A stretch of DNA of 64,000 bases, from positions 34,325,023 to 34,389,022 of the forward strand of contig CM060200.1 of NCBI GenBank assembly GCA_030562195.1. Direction: 5' to 3'. The notes below the pieces were generated by a model. It was given only the letters and a program-made list of their open reading frames with translations, was not told the DNA's origin and searched no databases. Positions 50,001-59,700 of the stretch are shown here, piece after piece. This DNA comes from Nipponacmea schrenckii. Lineage: Eukaryota > Mollusca > Gastropoda > Lottiidae. The position numbers and the translations under genes were made by a program. Each line of letters begins with the position of its first letter. Position 1 is the first letter of the stretch.

Positions 50001-53000
50001 GACACTATTTGACATACTGGCCTACTGTAATAGGACAGACACATATCAATTTTAATTTCAAAGGATCTCAAGAAAGACCTTAGCCCACAGGCCCTCAATT
50101 TAATATTTCTTCTGAACAACCAAATGTCTTTAAGTCACAACCTTCAATATACAACATTTATACACTTATAAACACTGGCCCTAAAGTATTGAATATATAT
50201 TTCTAATATAGGGACTAGACTCTTGTCAGTCTCTGAGTTCCAGTTTTGTAGACTATAAGAAAGCTCCTAAATATACGAAAAATTCTGAACCTTGTCACTT
50301 ACCCTGGATGTACTAAAGGTCCATTTATAACAGCTTGCCTTAATTCTTGAACATTCCACAGAGTAACTGGCTGAGGATATGATAATTTAGTAGCAAATAC
50401 CAATGGTATGCCTACTTCATTGGTATTTAAACAAGGATCAGGAGAGATAACTGAACGACAGGCGTAATTGACACGTTTACCCATCATGTGCATTCTAAAT
50501 AAACCAGATTTCTTCTCTAGTAACTGAAATAAACAATGTGATATCCATATTGTCACACTTTACAAATCGAAGTTATTTCAGATAACAAAATCATACATCA
50601 CAAACATACTGTATTTCTTTAACAACCAATCAAGTTAACCAAAACAAATAACAGTTATATTATTAAATGAATATCAACAATAAAGCAAGGATTACTAACA
50701 CCATATATTACAAGGCAATAACTCCTAATTCCCTACCTGTTTGATACCTGGCATTTTACTATCTGTTCTAGTATATTTATCTGTGTCACTGTCTATCATA
50801 CTATTAACATGCATCTGTAATGTCTGCCAACAAAAATGGAGTTTCTCAGATGTAGTATTGCCTTTTATACCATTTAATGCTTTCTGAAAAAAGGAATTTT
50901 ATCTATCAGTTCAGACTAACTAGTAGAGTTTTGAACCTAAAAACTGACAGTGTTCTCACTGGATATGATATGATACTTGAGAGATATACCTAGTCTCTTT
51001 CTAGACTGTATCATCTATAATAATAATTAAATAAAATATTCCAGGATAAAGATATCAAATCCTAGTCCCATATATAATGTTTCGCACATAGACATCTTAT
51101 CTGAATTGATGGAAAAAAAAAAATGCTTGAATAAAAAAAATGTTCAATTACCATGTGAGATACAAAGTAACAAATTGTGAAGAAAAGTATTACAAACCTG
51201 AGCAAACTCTTCAATATCTATGGTAGCATTATCTAATTTCTGTGTTTTATCATTAGATTGAAGAATATATTTTAATATCACATTATCCATTATAATACGA
51301 TTTAAACTGACAGATTGGTGATGTTCACTAAAACCTCCAGCTCTAAATGCTAACTGAAATAGATGTAGAGACATACAGCCCTAGAAGTTACTAGATTTGT
51401 TTTTCTCAAGGCTACTATAGGTAATAAATGTATATGTAAGGACATTTTTGATTGAACAGAGCGTTTGATTGGTTGCTTATTAGAAGAAATGAACAAGAGA
51501 TGCATAATAATTTGTCAGATTTGTCAATCACCAGCTATCAAAAAATCTTTGAGCTAAAGTCAAGGTTTTTATAATGTCATTCTCCAACTGAGAGTCAACA
51601 TTGTAAATGCGATATTCAAATTTCTACAGTAGTCATTTTATTTTTTGGACCAATTTGAAGAATCAGGATGGTACTTACTGGTCTAAATCTACAGGGGGGT
51701 ACTGGTACAACATCTAAAAAGAAAACATCAGTCGGATAGGTCTGGCTACCACAGAAATCTAAAGATTTAAATATATTTCTTAATACAAGTTCATCAGTCT
51801 TCCACACAACACGTAAATGTTCTCTCACTGATGAAGCAGTCAATAATGTCTGTTCACTGCCACTTTCAAAAAATTTAGAAATATTTTCGGTTCGGCTTTT
51901 CTCAAACTCTACTTGCTCTTCTATTGTTTTAGGATCTTCCATTTCTAAAAGATCTATTCTCTCTGTACTACCATCATCTTCTATTGGTTTTAATTTTCTA
52001 TGAAAATATACAAGCATTAGATTGTACATAAGATTAGAATTGTGTTAAAAACAATATTAAGTGACTTATCTTAAGAGTACAAACAAAATTCCATGAAAAC
52101 AATAAGATATACAGATTACAATTAACAATCAATTTAAGAATTTTAAATAAATTTTCATCATCAGAATGAAATAGATATATATTAATATAATATCAAAGTA
52201 TCTAATATAGTGTATCACATTAGACTGTTTTCGACTTACTTTCTTATCTTATTCTGTTCATTTTCCTTCTCTTGTGCAATTTTCTTTGTGTATTTTGATG
52301 TAAGAACTATTTTACTGTTGTTTTCTTGTCGTATATTTTGTTTTTTCTTCTTACAATGTGGACAAGCTTTCATATAAACCATATTCTTAATTAAATTATT
52401 CACCAATAATCTATAACATGATTCTATATGGCTTAATCCAGACTGTTTTTCTTTTACATCATCTGAAGTTGAAAATAATTTAATTTACTTCCCTCTGAAA
52501 TGCATCAATAATATATGCACACAGAGCTGGACAATACTGTTTCAGCTCTCATACATACCCTGGTAATGTAAAAATATTGGCAATGTACAGCCTTAGATTA
52601 GAACCATACTACATGTTCAAAATAAAGTAAAGATTTGATGAAAAGAACATATTATTCACATATTAATCTAAGGTGAGTTTAATCTTTTCAATCTACCAAA
52701 TATCAAATCACATCTAAAAACAATTATAAGAAATGTCAGCTTGTTAGAAACACAAAATCCATAACACTTCCAAACAAAAGGAATGTAACTCACTTTGAAA
52801 GGTTTTCTTTGTGAAGGCAGAAATAAAGTTCTGAATTTCTATCAGTACTGACATGTCATTTAAATCTCTATCTTTAACCATACAGAATACCAATTCAGAT
52901 AGCTGTATAAAAGATGTCACATAACCTCTATCTAACAACTCTACTTGATTAACAAATAAACAGGCATCAACAACATTTACTGTTAAACGATGACACTCAA

Positions 53001-53911
53001 AACAGGTTCCTTTCAATAGCTGGAATAAATATTATAATAGGAATTACAGAGTGGAGTGAAAACTTATTTAAGATTGAAAATGTAATTTCATTCATGGGCC
53101 GTGAATAGAACATTATTTCATGTAATGTATCCATAAAATATTCAAAATGATGTTCAAAATATCATTTATATATCATTATCATTTTCTTTTGGTCTTGTTT
53201 AGCATTAGCTGACAGGCTCGATCATTTTAACATATTTAAATTGGACAATGGTGGACTACATGTTGATTGTGATTTTTAGTAGTAGGCCTGATAACAGTTT
53301 CTTCCTTATGTGATAAAACTTCAAACAATTTTGATAGAAATTTCAATCATTAAGAACACAGATGCTCAAATATAAACTTACAGAATAAAGTTGTTTAAAG
53401 AATAAAGGATGATACACTGGTAATGCAAGTTGTATATGACCCAAATGTCCAGGGCAGTGGAAACTATTCTGACCACATGTAGAACATACTTCAGACTTAT
53501 CATACGGCCCTGAAATTCAATTAAACATGGGATAACAGGATAATAAAAATCTATAGTTGAAATGACAATAATTCTTTAGTTAAATGACAAAATTTCTACA
53601 GTTGAAATGACAGCGTAATTTTCCATGTCAGCCACCTGTAATACCTCACAATAAAACAAGGATAGGCATTATATGTGAAATTGAATATCTAATTCCAATA
53701 AAAACAGTTCAGGAACATTAGATTACTTATGATACTTACCAAGGCTGGAGTCATATAAACCATTGACATTAGGATGAGCTAAATTATTAAATGATATCGG
53801 GTATGATATCTCCTTCACACTCAGTGCTTTAATTTCTTCATTACTGTAAACCCGAAAACCAATTTCATTCAATTGAAATATGGGTATGTCTGTATCAGAA
53901 AAACTATCCAT
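35056..53911 (-). CDS. POLR1A: DNA-directed RNA polymerase I largest subunit (RPA1/RPA190), 33 coding exons
   Basis: Catalytic largest subunit of nucleolar RNA polymerase I, which makes the pre-rRNA. I followed it exon by exon against remembered family order. All 33 exons have GT-AG borders and matching phases. They sum to 5,199 nt, 1,732 aa plus stop, close to the human length (about 1,720). The start is the ATG at 53,911, because the frame further upstream has no ATG before a splice-acceptor-like site. The catalytic NADFDGD loop (Asp 626, 628, 630), the zinc-binding cysteines near 66-110 and 209-212, the bridge-helix region and the trigger-loop region are all intact, and the C-terminal jaw ends [12 protein letters not shown]. 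Exon coordinates are given in the next entries. It diverges from NUP153 with 2.8 kb between start codons. Introns carry SINE, MITE and minisatellite insertions. It appears fully functional. Confidence 0.96.
37028..37205 (-). mobile_element. tRNA-derived SINE in POLR1A intron 28
   Basis: Read on the minus strand: an A box GCTCAGTGGTTAG (about 37,179-37,192), a B box GGTTCGAATCC (37,129-37,139), an unrelated body, and a CT-rich tail near 37,030-37,050. It lies between exons 28 and 29. Stems for a working tRNA are decayed, so it is a SINE head and not a tRNA gene. Confidence 0.65.
38100..39700. repeat. POLR1A intron 25: poly-T run and diverged repeats
   Basis: A T run of over 20 at about 38,149-38,172, three CCGGAAGT words at 38,270-38,310, and two copies about 175 bp apart of a block reading AATATTCAATA(A/T)ATTGTCTA (near 38,918 and 39,091). 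The CCGGAAGT wording recurs in the element at 46.1-47.5 kb, which suggests a related, decayed insertion. Confidence 0.45.
39718..42475 (-). CDS. POLR1A: POLR1A exons 19-25: bridge helix to trigger loop
   Basis: Exons 42,275-42,475; 41,778-41,906; 41,386-41,541; 41,026-41,213; 40,618-40,747; 40,227-40,349; 39,718-39,942. Exons 19-20 carry [30 protein letters not shown] and SGYLQRC, the bridge-helix region. Exons 21-23 are the variable, Lys-rich Pol I-specific segment and look shorter than in vertebrates. Exons 24-25 carry QPGEAVGLL, then [20 protein letters not shown], the trigger-loop signature. Confidence 0.95.
42597..43346. mobile_element. DNA transposon remnant with long inverted ends, POLR1A intron 18
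   Basis: Left end CAGGCCTGGAA at 42,597 and right end CGAGGCCTG at 43,346 are inverted. The inversion continues inward imperfectly for about 100 bp: AACGAAACGATCGTT against AACGATTTTTCGTT, and ATCGGTTACGTGAA against TTCACGTAACCGAT. Flanks GAGCTA and GAACTA are a near-match target duplication. No transposase frame. It is about 750 bp and sits wholly within an intron. Confidence 0.6.
43673..45321 (-). CDS. POLR1A: POLR1A exons 14-18: pore and funnel
   Basis: Exons 45,238-45,321; 44,880-45,032; 44,544-44,660; 43,950-44,164; 43,673-43,757. Landmarks are [19 protein letters not shown] in exon 15, [12 protein letters not shown] in exon 16, and SGAKGSM ending exon 18. The inserted Lys-rich stretch in exon 17 is less conserved. 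Intron 13, just upstream of exon 14, is the gene's longest and holds a minisatellite with a nested insertion. Confidence 0.93.
44348..44452. repeat. Short tandem repeat, 2.5 copies, POLR1A intron 16
   Basis: TATAAGTATAAATATATAG followed by AAACAACCTAATATGCT recurs at about 40-bp spacing. Confidence 0.7.
45530..46115. repeat. AT-rich minisatellite, ~29-bp unit, POLR1A intron 13
   Basis: Units of AATAACTTATAATATTATGA followed by TCCAAACAT, best ordered at 45,840-46,080. The array resumes at about 47,464-47,600 after an insertion. Confidence 0.8.
46116..47463. mobile_element. 1.35-kb insertion splitting the minisatellite, internally duplicated
   Basis: ATAACT at 46,110-46,115 recurs at 47,464-47,469, consistent with a target duplication, and minisatellite units abut both ends. 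Inside are two diverged copies offset by about 515-610 bp: ATCTATAGACAGCTGA at 46,255 and 46,771, and CGGAAGTCCCCACGCCCAAA at 46,561 and 47,169. Ends share only a weak GCGTGGCAA inversion. No coding frame; the class is unknown. Confidence 0.55.
47464..47690. repeat. Continuation of the ~29-bp AT-rich minisatellite
   Basis: AATAACTTATAATTTTATGA-type units resume, then decay to irregular AT sequence ahead of exon 13. Confidence 0.65.
47706..51997 (-). CDS. POLR1A: POLR1A exons 5-13: core and active site
   Basis: Exons 51,679-51,997; 51,198-51,353; 50,737-50,883; 50,303-50,523; 49,810-49,942; 48,645-48,728; 48,265-48,403; 47,936-48,050; 47,706-47,814. Exon 5 carries the [10 protein letters not shown] motif. 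Exon 8 has [19 protein letters not shown], the switch-region/lid signature. Exon 10 has [17 protein letters not shown]. Exon 11 holds [13 protein letters not shown], the Mg2+-binding catalytic loop, and exon 12 holds [10 protein letters not shown]. Every catalytic Asp is present. Confidence 0.95.
49683..49768. repeat. Long near-perfect hairpin in POLR1A intron 9
   Basis: AAACTGTCTATTATGTTAGA plus GAGAG (49,683-49,707) is the exact reverse complement of 49,744-49,768. Between the arms is a second hairpin, GGGGC-TAAC-GCCCC (49,718-49,731). On the minus strand it starts 41 nt after the exon 9 donor. It could be a small palindromic element. Confidence 0.9.
52240..53911 (-). CDS. POLR1A: POLR1A exons 1-4: N-terminal clamp and zinc sites
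   Basis: Exons 53,740-53,911; 53,382-53,509; 52,794-53,019; 52,240-52,462. Residues 1-57 include [15 protein letters not shown], the Pol I N-terminal motif. Exon 2 carries VCSTC and HCPGHLGH (Cys66, Cys69, Cys76, His79), the clamp zinc site shared by all large subunits. Exon 3 carries CFECH (Cys106, Cys109), probably completing the second half of the site. Exon 4 ends the clamp head with ACPHC (Cys209, Cys212) and a Lys-rich stretch. These sites bind structural zinc. Confidence 0.93.
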
Positions 53912-55284
53912 CAGGCCACAACAGTCTTGGAACACTAAAAATTCCTTCTGAAAAATTACATGAAATAGACTTACAGTAAGAAAAACTAGACTCTAGCCTA
54001 ATCATCTGGAATCTTCTACTTTTTCATTTCCGACTGAAACGAACAACCCTTCTACTACCATACCTTAGAACCCTACACTTACCCCCTTCCCGCAGAATGT
54101 TAGGCCTAGTCTTCTATACAAGAAGCCCGACAGCCTATAGTCAGCACTTTACCCTTCAAGTTCAACTCTCTGTCTTTATTCACAGAAACAAAATTGGAGC
54201 ATAAGCCTACAAAGGCCGAAAACCTATAGTCAGCACTTCACCCTTCAACTCTCTGTCTTTATTCACAGAAACTAAATTGAAGCATACAAAGGTCTTAGTA
54301 TCGTAGCAAAATACGGATAGAATACAATGGATATAACATGGTATGCAAAACAGAGACACCGATACCAACAGAACATGTCGCTCTATAGGGACCTTTATCA
54401 TCATGCCATGCTCAACCTGGACCACAATCTATTAAGTTTGCATGTTCCAAATTTTCTTCACAATACCTCAATAAATATGATCTTGACAATGTCTCAGCGA
54501 AATTCGAAATGTCATTATTTAAAGTTTTTTTCCACGTGCATCTCTTGTTTGTTTACACACGTGGTTTGTATAGTTAAGGGGGATAACTCCATTTTCATGA
54601 AAAGTTTTTATTAGTCCGAAACCTGCGTTATATATATAGGATGTCTATGCCAGCGCTACTCTACTGACTCGTATCTTTACATGGCTCCTCAAATTTTAAC
54701 TAAAGAACAATGACCTTTCTCTCGGGCTTTCCATAACTGCACTCCCTGCACTCGGAATCGGCCGTTTTATGTTCATGCTAAGACGCATTTGATTGATCGT
54801 AAGAATTTTTGTATCCCTTTTATCTCGTGGGTTATTCATTATTTTGTATAATATTTTTGAATTTTCTGTGCATATTCAATTGTTTTGTAACTCGGCTCCA
54901 TCTTATTATACAGTTGGGCAATATTAGGAACTAAATTATCTTCCGAAGGTACTTGCAGTTAACTAATACATCAACTAATCAAATCGTTTGTTTAACATGC
55001 CAATTTCTGATAACGAGCTCGGTTGGTCATCCAAACATTCATTAGAAACTATCTAAGAAACATTTTTCTCTTGATAACGCTGAAGCTTTGAGTTAATAAA
55101 TATCAGAGTAGGCTATATCCATATGTATTGTGCTTCTTTACATACGCCTAATTCTAATAAACAAGAAATTAACTGTTGGATCATTAAAGCACCACAACAT
55201 CTATCTTCCAACTTGTATTAGAATACACGGTTCTATCAAAAACTGTTTAATTCGTATACATGAATATGTGAACGTATATTGTCG
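53912..55284. other. POLR1A 5' flank
   Basis: No gene identified. The POLR1A promoter and any 5' UTR exon should lie here; a splice-acceptor-like TTTTCAG precedes the first coding exon on the minus strand, so an upstream non-coding exon is possible. Confidence 0.35.
54130..54297. repeat. Tandem duplication, ~85 bp
   Basis: CCTATAGTCAGCACTT and CTCTCTGTCTTTATTCACAG followed by AAAC(A/T)AAATTG each occur twice, near 54,136/54,222 and 54,168/54,247. Confidence 0.85.
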
Positions 55285-55640
55285 TCGCCCCTGTCCGTCG
55301 ATCAGTCGGTCTGTCTGTCCGTCAACATGTGGTAGAGACTATAGCAGCTACGATTTTCTACGGATTTTGATGAAACTTGGTGTGAGCATTCGAATTGATA
55401 ACAGGAAGTTAAGATTGATTTCACGAATTTCCATGAACAGTATTTCAGTTATTGTCCTTGACTTATTAATATTGTGTCAAATTGTATTGTAACAATGGAT
55501 TTTGATGAAACTTGTTCTAAGAATTTGCACTGATAACAATTTTCAATGAATATTTTGGGGTTATTGCCCAATTTATTATTCAAATTCAATGCTGCCAGTG
55601 GGCATGTATTACTTTGCCTGGTAAGCTATCTTAATTGCAG
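55285..55640 (+). repeat. Dispersed 'GAAACTTGGT' family, second copy
   Basis: Shares with 1.1-2.8 kb and 61.55-62.03 kb the order: ACGTATATTG, CCCCTGTCCGTC microsatellite, TTTTGATGAAACTTGGT, GCCAGTGGGCATGTATTAC and TTGCCTGGTAAGCTATCTT. Diverged. Confidence 0.6.
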
Positions 55641-55943
55641 TTTGTGGCGTTGGTGTTTGTCTCTCTCAATGATAATTAGACAGAAATATAATAATCATAA
55701 GCTATGAACATTAATTTATTGGTTTATTATCCCTCAATTCACTGCTTGGGTTGTGGTGCCCCCTTCACTCATCCGCTTGTCCAGCATCAGTACTTTTTTA
55801 GTATTTTTTGTACGAATTACAGACATTTCTCGCTGCATTAGGTTGTTGGTCTTCCTTAGCCCCCAAGATTAATTAATGATCATCAAATCATGCTTTTGAT
55901 TGAGACTAGACATGACAGATGCATGTTGTTATGGGACAACGGT

Positions 55944-56449
55944 GTCGTGATGTGACGCATTTAGAATTATGAATATTTCTGATCGCCACACTTTTAACTT
56001 TTATATCTATCTCTTTAAAATCTTAAATGGTAATGTACCATCTTATTTACATGATACTTTTGAAAAATACAATACTCCGTACTCCGCCATCAATACTAAA
56101 CTAATTTTACCTAGACCTAGGATATCTATTGCGAAACAGAGCATAGAATATATCGGCGTCTGTTTCTGGAACTCTCTTGATTCATATATAAAAAATTCAC
56201 CCAATATTTCTACTTTTAAGAAATACTTGTCTGCCAAGTATATCCAGTTTTGACTTTTACTGATAATTATTAATTATAATGCCCATAGAGGATACTGTAC
56301 ATATATTGTGTGTATTTTTACATTTGTTTTTATTTTTATATTTTTTATATTGTTGATATGTTTGTTCATTCAATGTTTGGGCCCAATTGTAAAAAGGCCT
56401 TTATGCCTAATTGTTAGCCGAATAAAGAATTTATTATTATTATTATAGT
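55944..56449 (+). mobile_element. 5'-truncated LINE 3' end
   Basis: A 94-codon frame (55,969-56,253) is the C-terminus of a non-LTR retrotransposon ORF2: FKILNGNVPSYL, then Y-x-x-I-N-T-K, then SIEYIGVCFWNSLDS and FKKYL. A 3' UTR follows with GCCGAATAAAGAATTTATTA and a (TTA)n tail, typical of LINE 3' ends. The reverse-transcriptase core is absent, as expected from 5' truncation. An imperfect 15-bp resemblance between 55,929-55,943 and 56,452-56,466 may be a decayed target duplication. Confidence 0.75.
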
Positions 56450-56580
56450 GTCATAGGACACTGGTGTATATACGGCACTGGGTGTGACGATGCGGAATTG
56501 TTGTTGTCTGTAGTAACAGTTCCTTGTTAGTACTGAGTTGTCTTCGCTTGAATTCATAACCTTTGACTCAAGATACATGG

Positions 56581-56640
56581 CACGTGACCTAGAAATAAGC
56601 CAATCAAAAAATATCAAGGTTGCCGCCATCTTTGCCATTG
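56581..56640 (+). promoter_or_regulatory. NUP153 core promoter motifs
   Basis: Within 150 bp of the start codon are an E-box CACGTG (56,581-56,586), a CCAAT box (56,600-56,604), and GCCGCCATCTT (56,622-56,632), the reverse of the YY1 consensus AAGATGGCGGC. No TATA box. This is a typical housekeeping arrangement; YY1 sites of this form usually sit near or just downstream of the start site. Confidence 0.5.
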
Positions 56641-56730
56641 AACCGCGAGACAGAAAAGAAAGATAAAAATGCTTTGTAAATAAGGATAAATATTGATTTG
56701 CGACATATATTTTCTTTTTAACGTTGTAAA

Positions 56731-59700
56731 ATGGCTTCCGACGGAGGCGGCAAGCTAAAGTTGAAACGTCCCCAATCGGCATCAAAACCCTATGAAAGAA
56801 GAAAGGTGAGTATTAAAATCACGTACACACGTGAGAATGAAAAAAATAAAATCACCGAAGATTTACAAATTATCTTCAGATCTACATTTACATATCCCGT
56901 TGATGTTACCCATCTTAAAACCGCATTGAAACAGTCTAATGTAATGTCCTGTGTTTTGAAGTTAGAAATGAGAACTAGGTAGGCCCTATACCGGTAGGCC
57001 TAATGTTATGCATGTTAGGCTATTCTCTGGATTTTCAATTAACTAGCCTATTTGTCTTATGTAATTATGATTTTAAGAGGCTTTGTCTAATCTAGTCAGT
57101 ATATTTTGTTAAACTAAGCTTTATTGTGCTCTATCTTGTATTTGTCAATAGGGCCATTGCAATTTTGACCCATACAGTAGGCATTCTGTAAGAAAATATA
57201 TTTTAAGATTTTATGCAGTTGATATTTTGCTTAAACCGTCAGAGATTGTTTTTCACAATTTTACTAGCGCTTCCATTTCCTGTGAATCAAACCCTCAAGA
57301 AAACTATGCAATGCAACTGGACCTCATTTGAGCTGGCTATCCCAGTCTTTTTAAACTTAAAAAAAACATTTGTGTCTTTTTATTAAATTTTATTATTAAT
57401 TTAGCAATATTGTTTAACGATGGTCTCTTGATGATTGGGGATACCACTTACTAATCCAATTTCTGTGTTGTGATCAAATGGGGAATCCAATGAATCATTG
57501 TCTGCTGAATTCGCCTTTTATAAATGCTATTTTCAAGATTCTTGTGTAGTAAACATGTTCATGATAAATACTTCCTGTTTGTCAGAACTGTTAGTTGAAT
57601 ATGGTAATGGTGTTAGAATTGTGGCAAACAACCTATTTTCATGAATTGTCATTTCAGTCATTGTATAGAAAGGTTACAGACACAGTGAAAGATTTATTAT
57701 CACCATCATGGTTACCAGATATTTTAGCAACTGTGAGGAAATCACCACCCAAACAATCAAACAATCCAATTAGCATTGATGAAGAAGAAGAGGAAGAGGA
57801 GATGTTTATGGTAAGTCTTTGAACATTGTTTTAGCAGATTTGTTTTTGGACATCTCCAGATTGAGTGTGGTTGATATCAATGTGACTAATAAATCACTAT
57901 TTATGAATGAATTAAATGTTTTGTCAACTCTTTACCAATTGCTGAATTAAATCATAGTTCCTAATTCAACAAAAATAAAAAATCATCGAGCAGGAATATT
58001 TCAATCAGTAATTTTCTCTGAAATGAAGATGGAACTTTCTTAACATATTTAGCTTAATTTCAGGACCCTCCAGCTAGAAATCAGTTAAATAGTTACAATG
58101 GACCACCACAAATAGGTCTTACATCTAAATTAGAAAATAAACTGCCTGCACCTCAGCCTAAACGCTCTCAATTACCTGTGAACACTACAGTTCAATCTTA
58201 CAATAGGAAACCAACATTCACCTCTTCACTTCCAAGTACAAGTTATACTTCATCTCATCCACCAGCATCTTCACGGTATTCTTTGGATAATAACAGTGTC
58301 ACTAGACCTCCTCTCAGAAGGGGTAAGTTCAATTTGTTGACCTTTTTGAAAGATTTTATGATAAAAAAGTGTTTGAATTTCAATTTTCAGGTCACATTGA
58401 TGATAAAAATGCAAACAAAGCAATCTGACTGGCATATAATTTAATGCATCAGGTCTCTAAATAATCAGTCTAAAATAGTAAATTATAACAAATTCTCAAT
58501 GTTGAAGAAAGATAGGATCACACATAATATCACACCAACTTTTCATTCTGATTCTGCAGAAGAGAGACCAAGTTCCACTCAAACTTCAAGTAGTTTATCA
58601 GGATTACCCATACCTCAGGCAGAAGAAGGGCTAGCATTGAGTGAAGATAAACTTAAAATGTTGAAGGATGATTTTAATTCTGATGCTTTTAAAGCTGGTA
58701 AGAGAACTAGTGTGATAGATTCAACAAGACAGCATGATAGATCTTCCAATGTATCTACAACTCCTCATATGGATGGTAGGTATCCTGATTTTCATTTCAC
58801 ATCTATTTAATAGGACCTAAGTCTGTTCATGATATCTAATGTCATTTAAGGCAGAGAGCTAAATGGTACTGATCAAGAAGTTGAACTATTGTCTTTATCA
58901 ATTGATCTTTTTATTTGTATGTCTTATATAAACCTTGAAAATGTTCTGTAGGACAATCCAAGAGACCAAGAATATGGGGACATGAAATGAGTAGAACAGC
59001 TGTTGCCAGGCCAGTAGAATCAGCTGTTAAAGATAGACCGTCATTTAAAGCTTCTTTATTTGGTTCCTCTATGATGGTAAGAAAATATGATTTATTCTTC
59101 AAAAAGCCTATTTAAAACTTTTTTTTTCTATGTTTTTGTAATAAATTTGGGTGTGTGTAAATTGGCTGAACTTATTTCACTTATCACCAAGAATTTAAAC
59201 AGTCTATCTTCTATCTATTAAAGAATGTGTGACACAATACCTTTTTCTTCTCATTTTGAGATGGTCTTGTTCTGCTTGTTAAAAACCATATGAATACCGA
59301 CATATCCCCTTTAGGTAAAGAAATTATTACAGAAAACCTTGACAGTTTCTAGCTACTGGCAGTTGTGATATATCAGTTGTCTGCCCTGGGGTCTGGTAAA
59401 GACAAATGGCGTTTTGTCCTCTAATGAACTAATTGATTATTATTTTTCTAGGAGACAAGTTTATTAGGAGATGATACATTAAATGAGTCTTCATTTTATT
59501 CTGGTAAAACAACATTTGGTGGCAGTTCAGCGTTACGTAACAGAAATAGATTAAATGTTACAGCACCATATCAGGTATTGTTAAAATTTAATGAAACAAT
59601 TTTTCAAATATATTTATTCACCCATATCCCTTTCTTTTTGGATCTTTTCATTTATTCTTTAGTCTTTCTATGAAATAATTTACAGTATATCATTTGGTCA

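Noticed and set aside
58500..58559. NUP153 exon 4 starting at the ATG near 58,499
   Set aside because: A splice acceptor (TTCTGCAG) at 58,552-58,559 restores the phase from exon 3, so the upstream part is intron.
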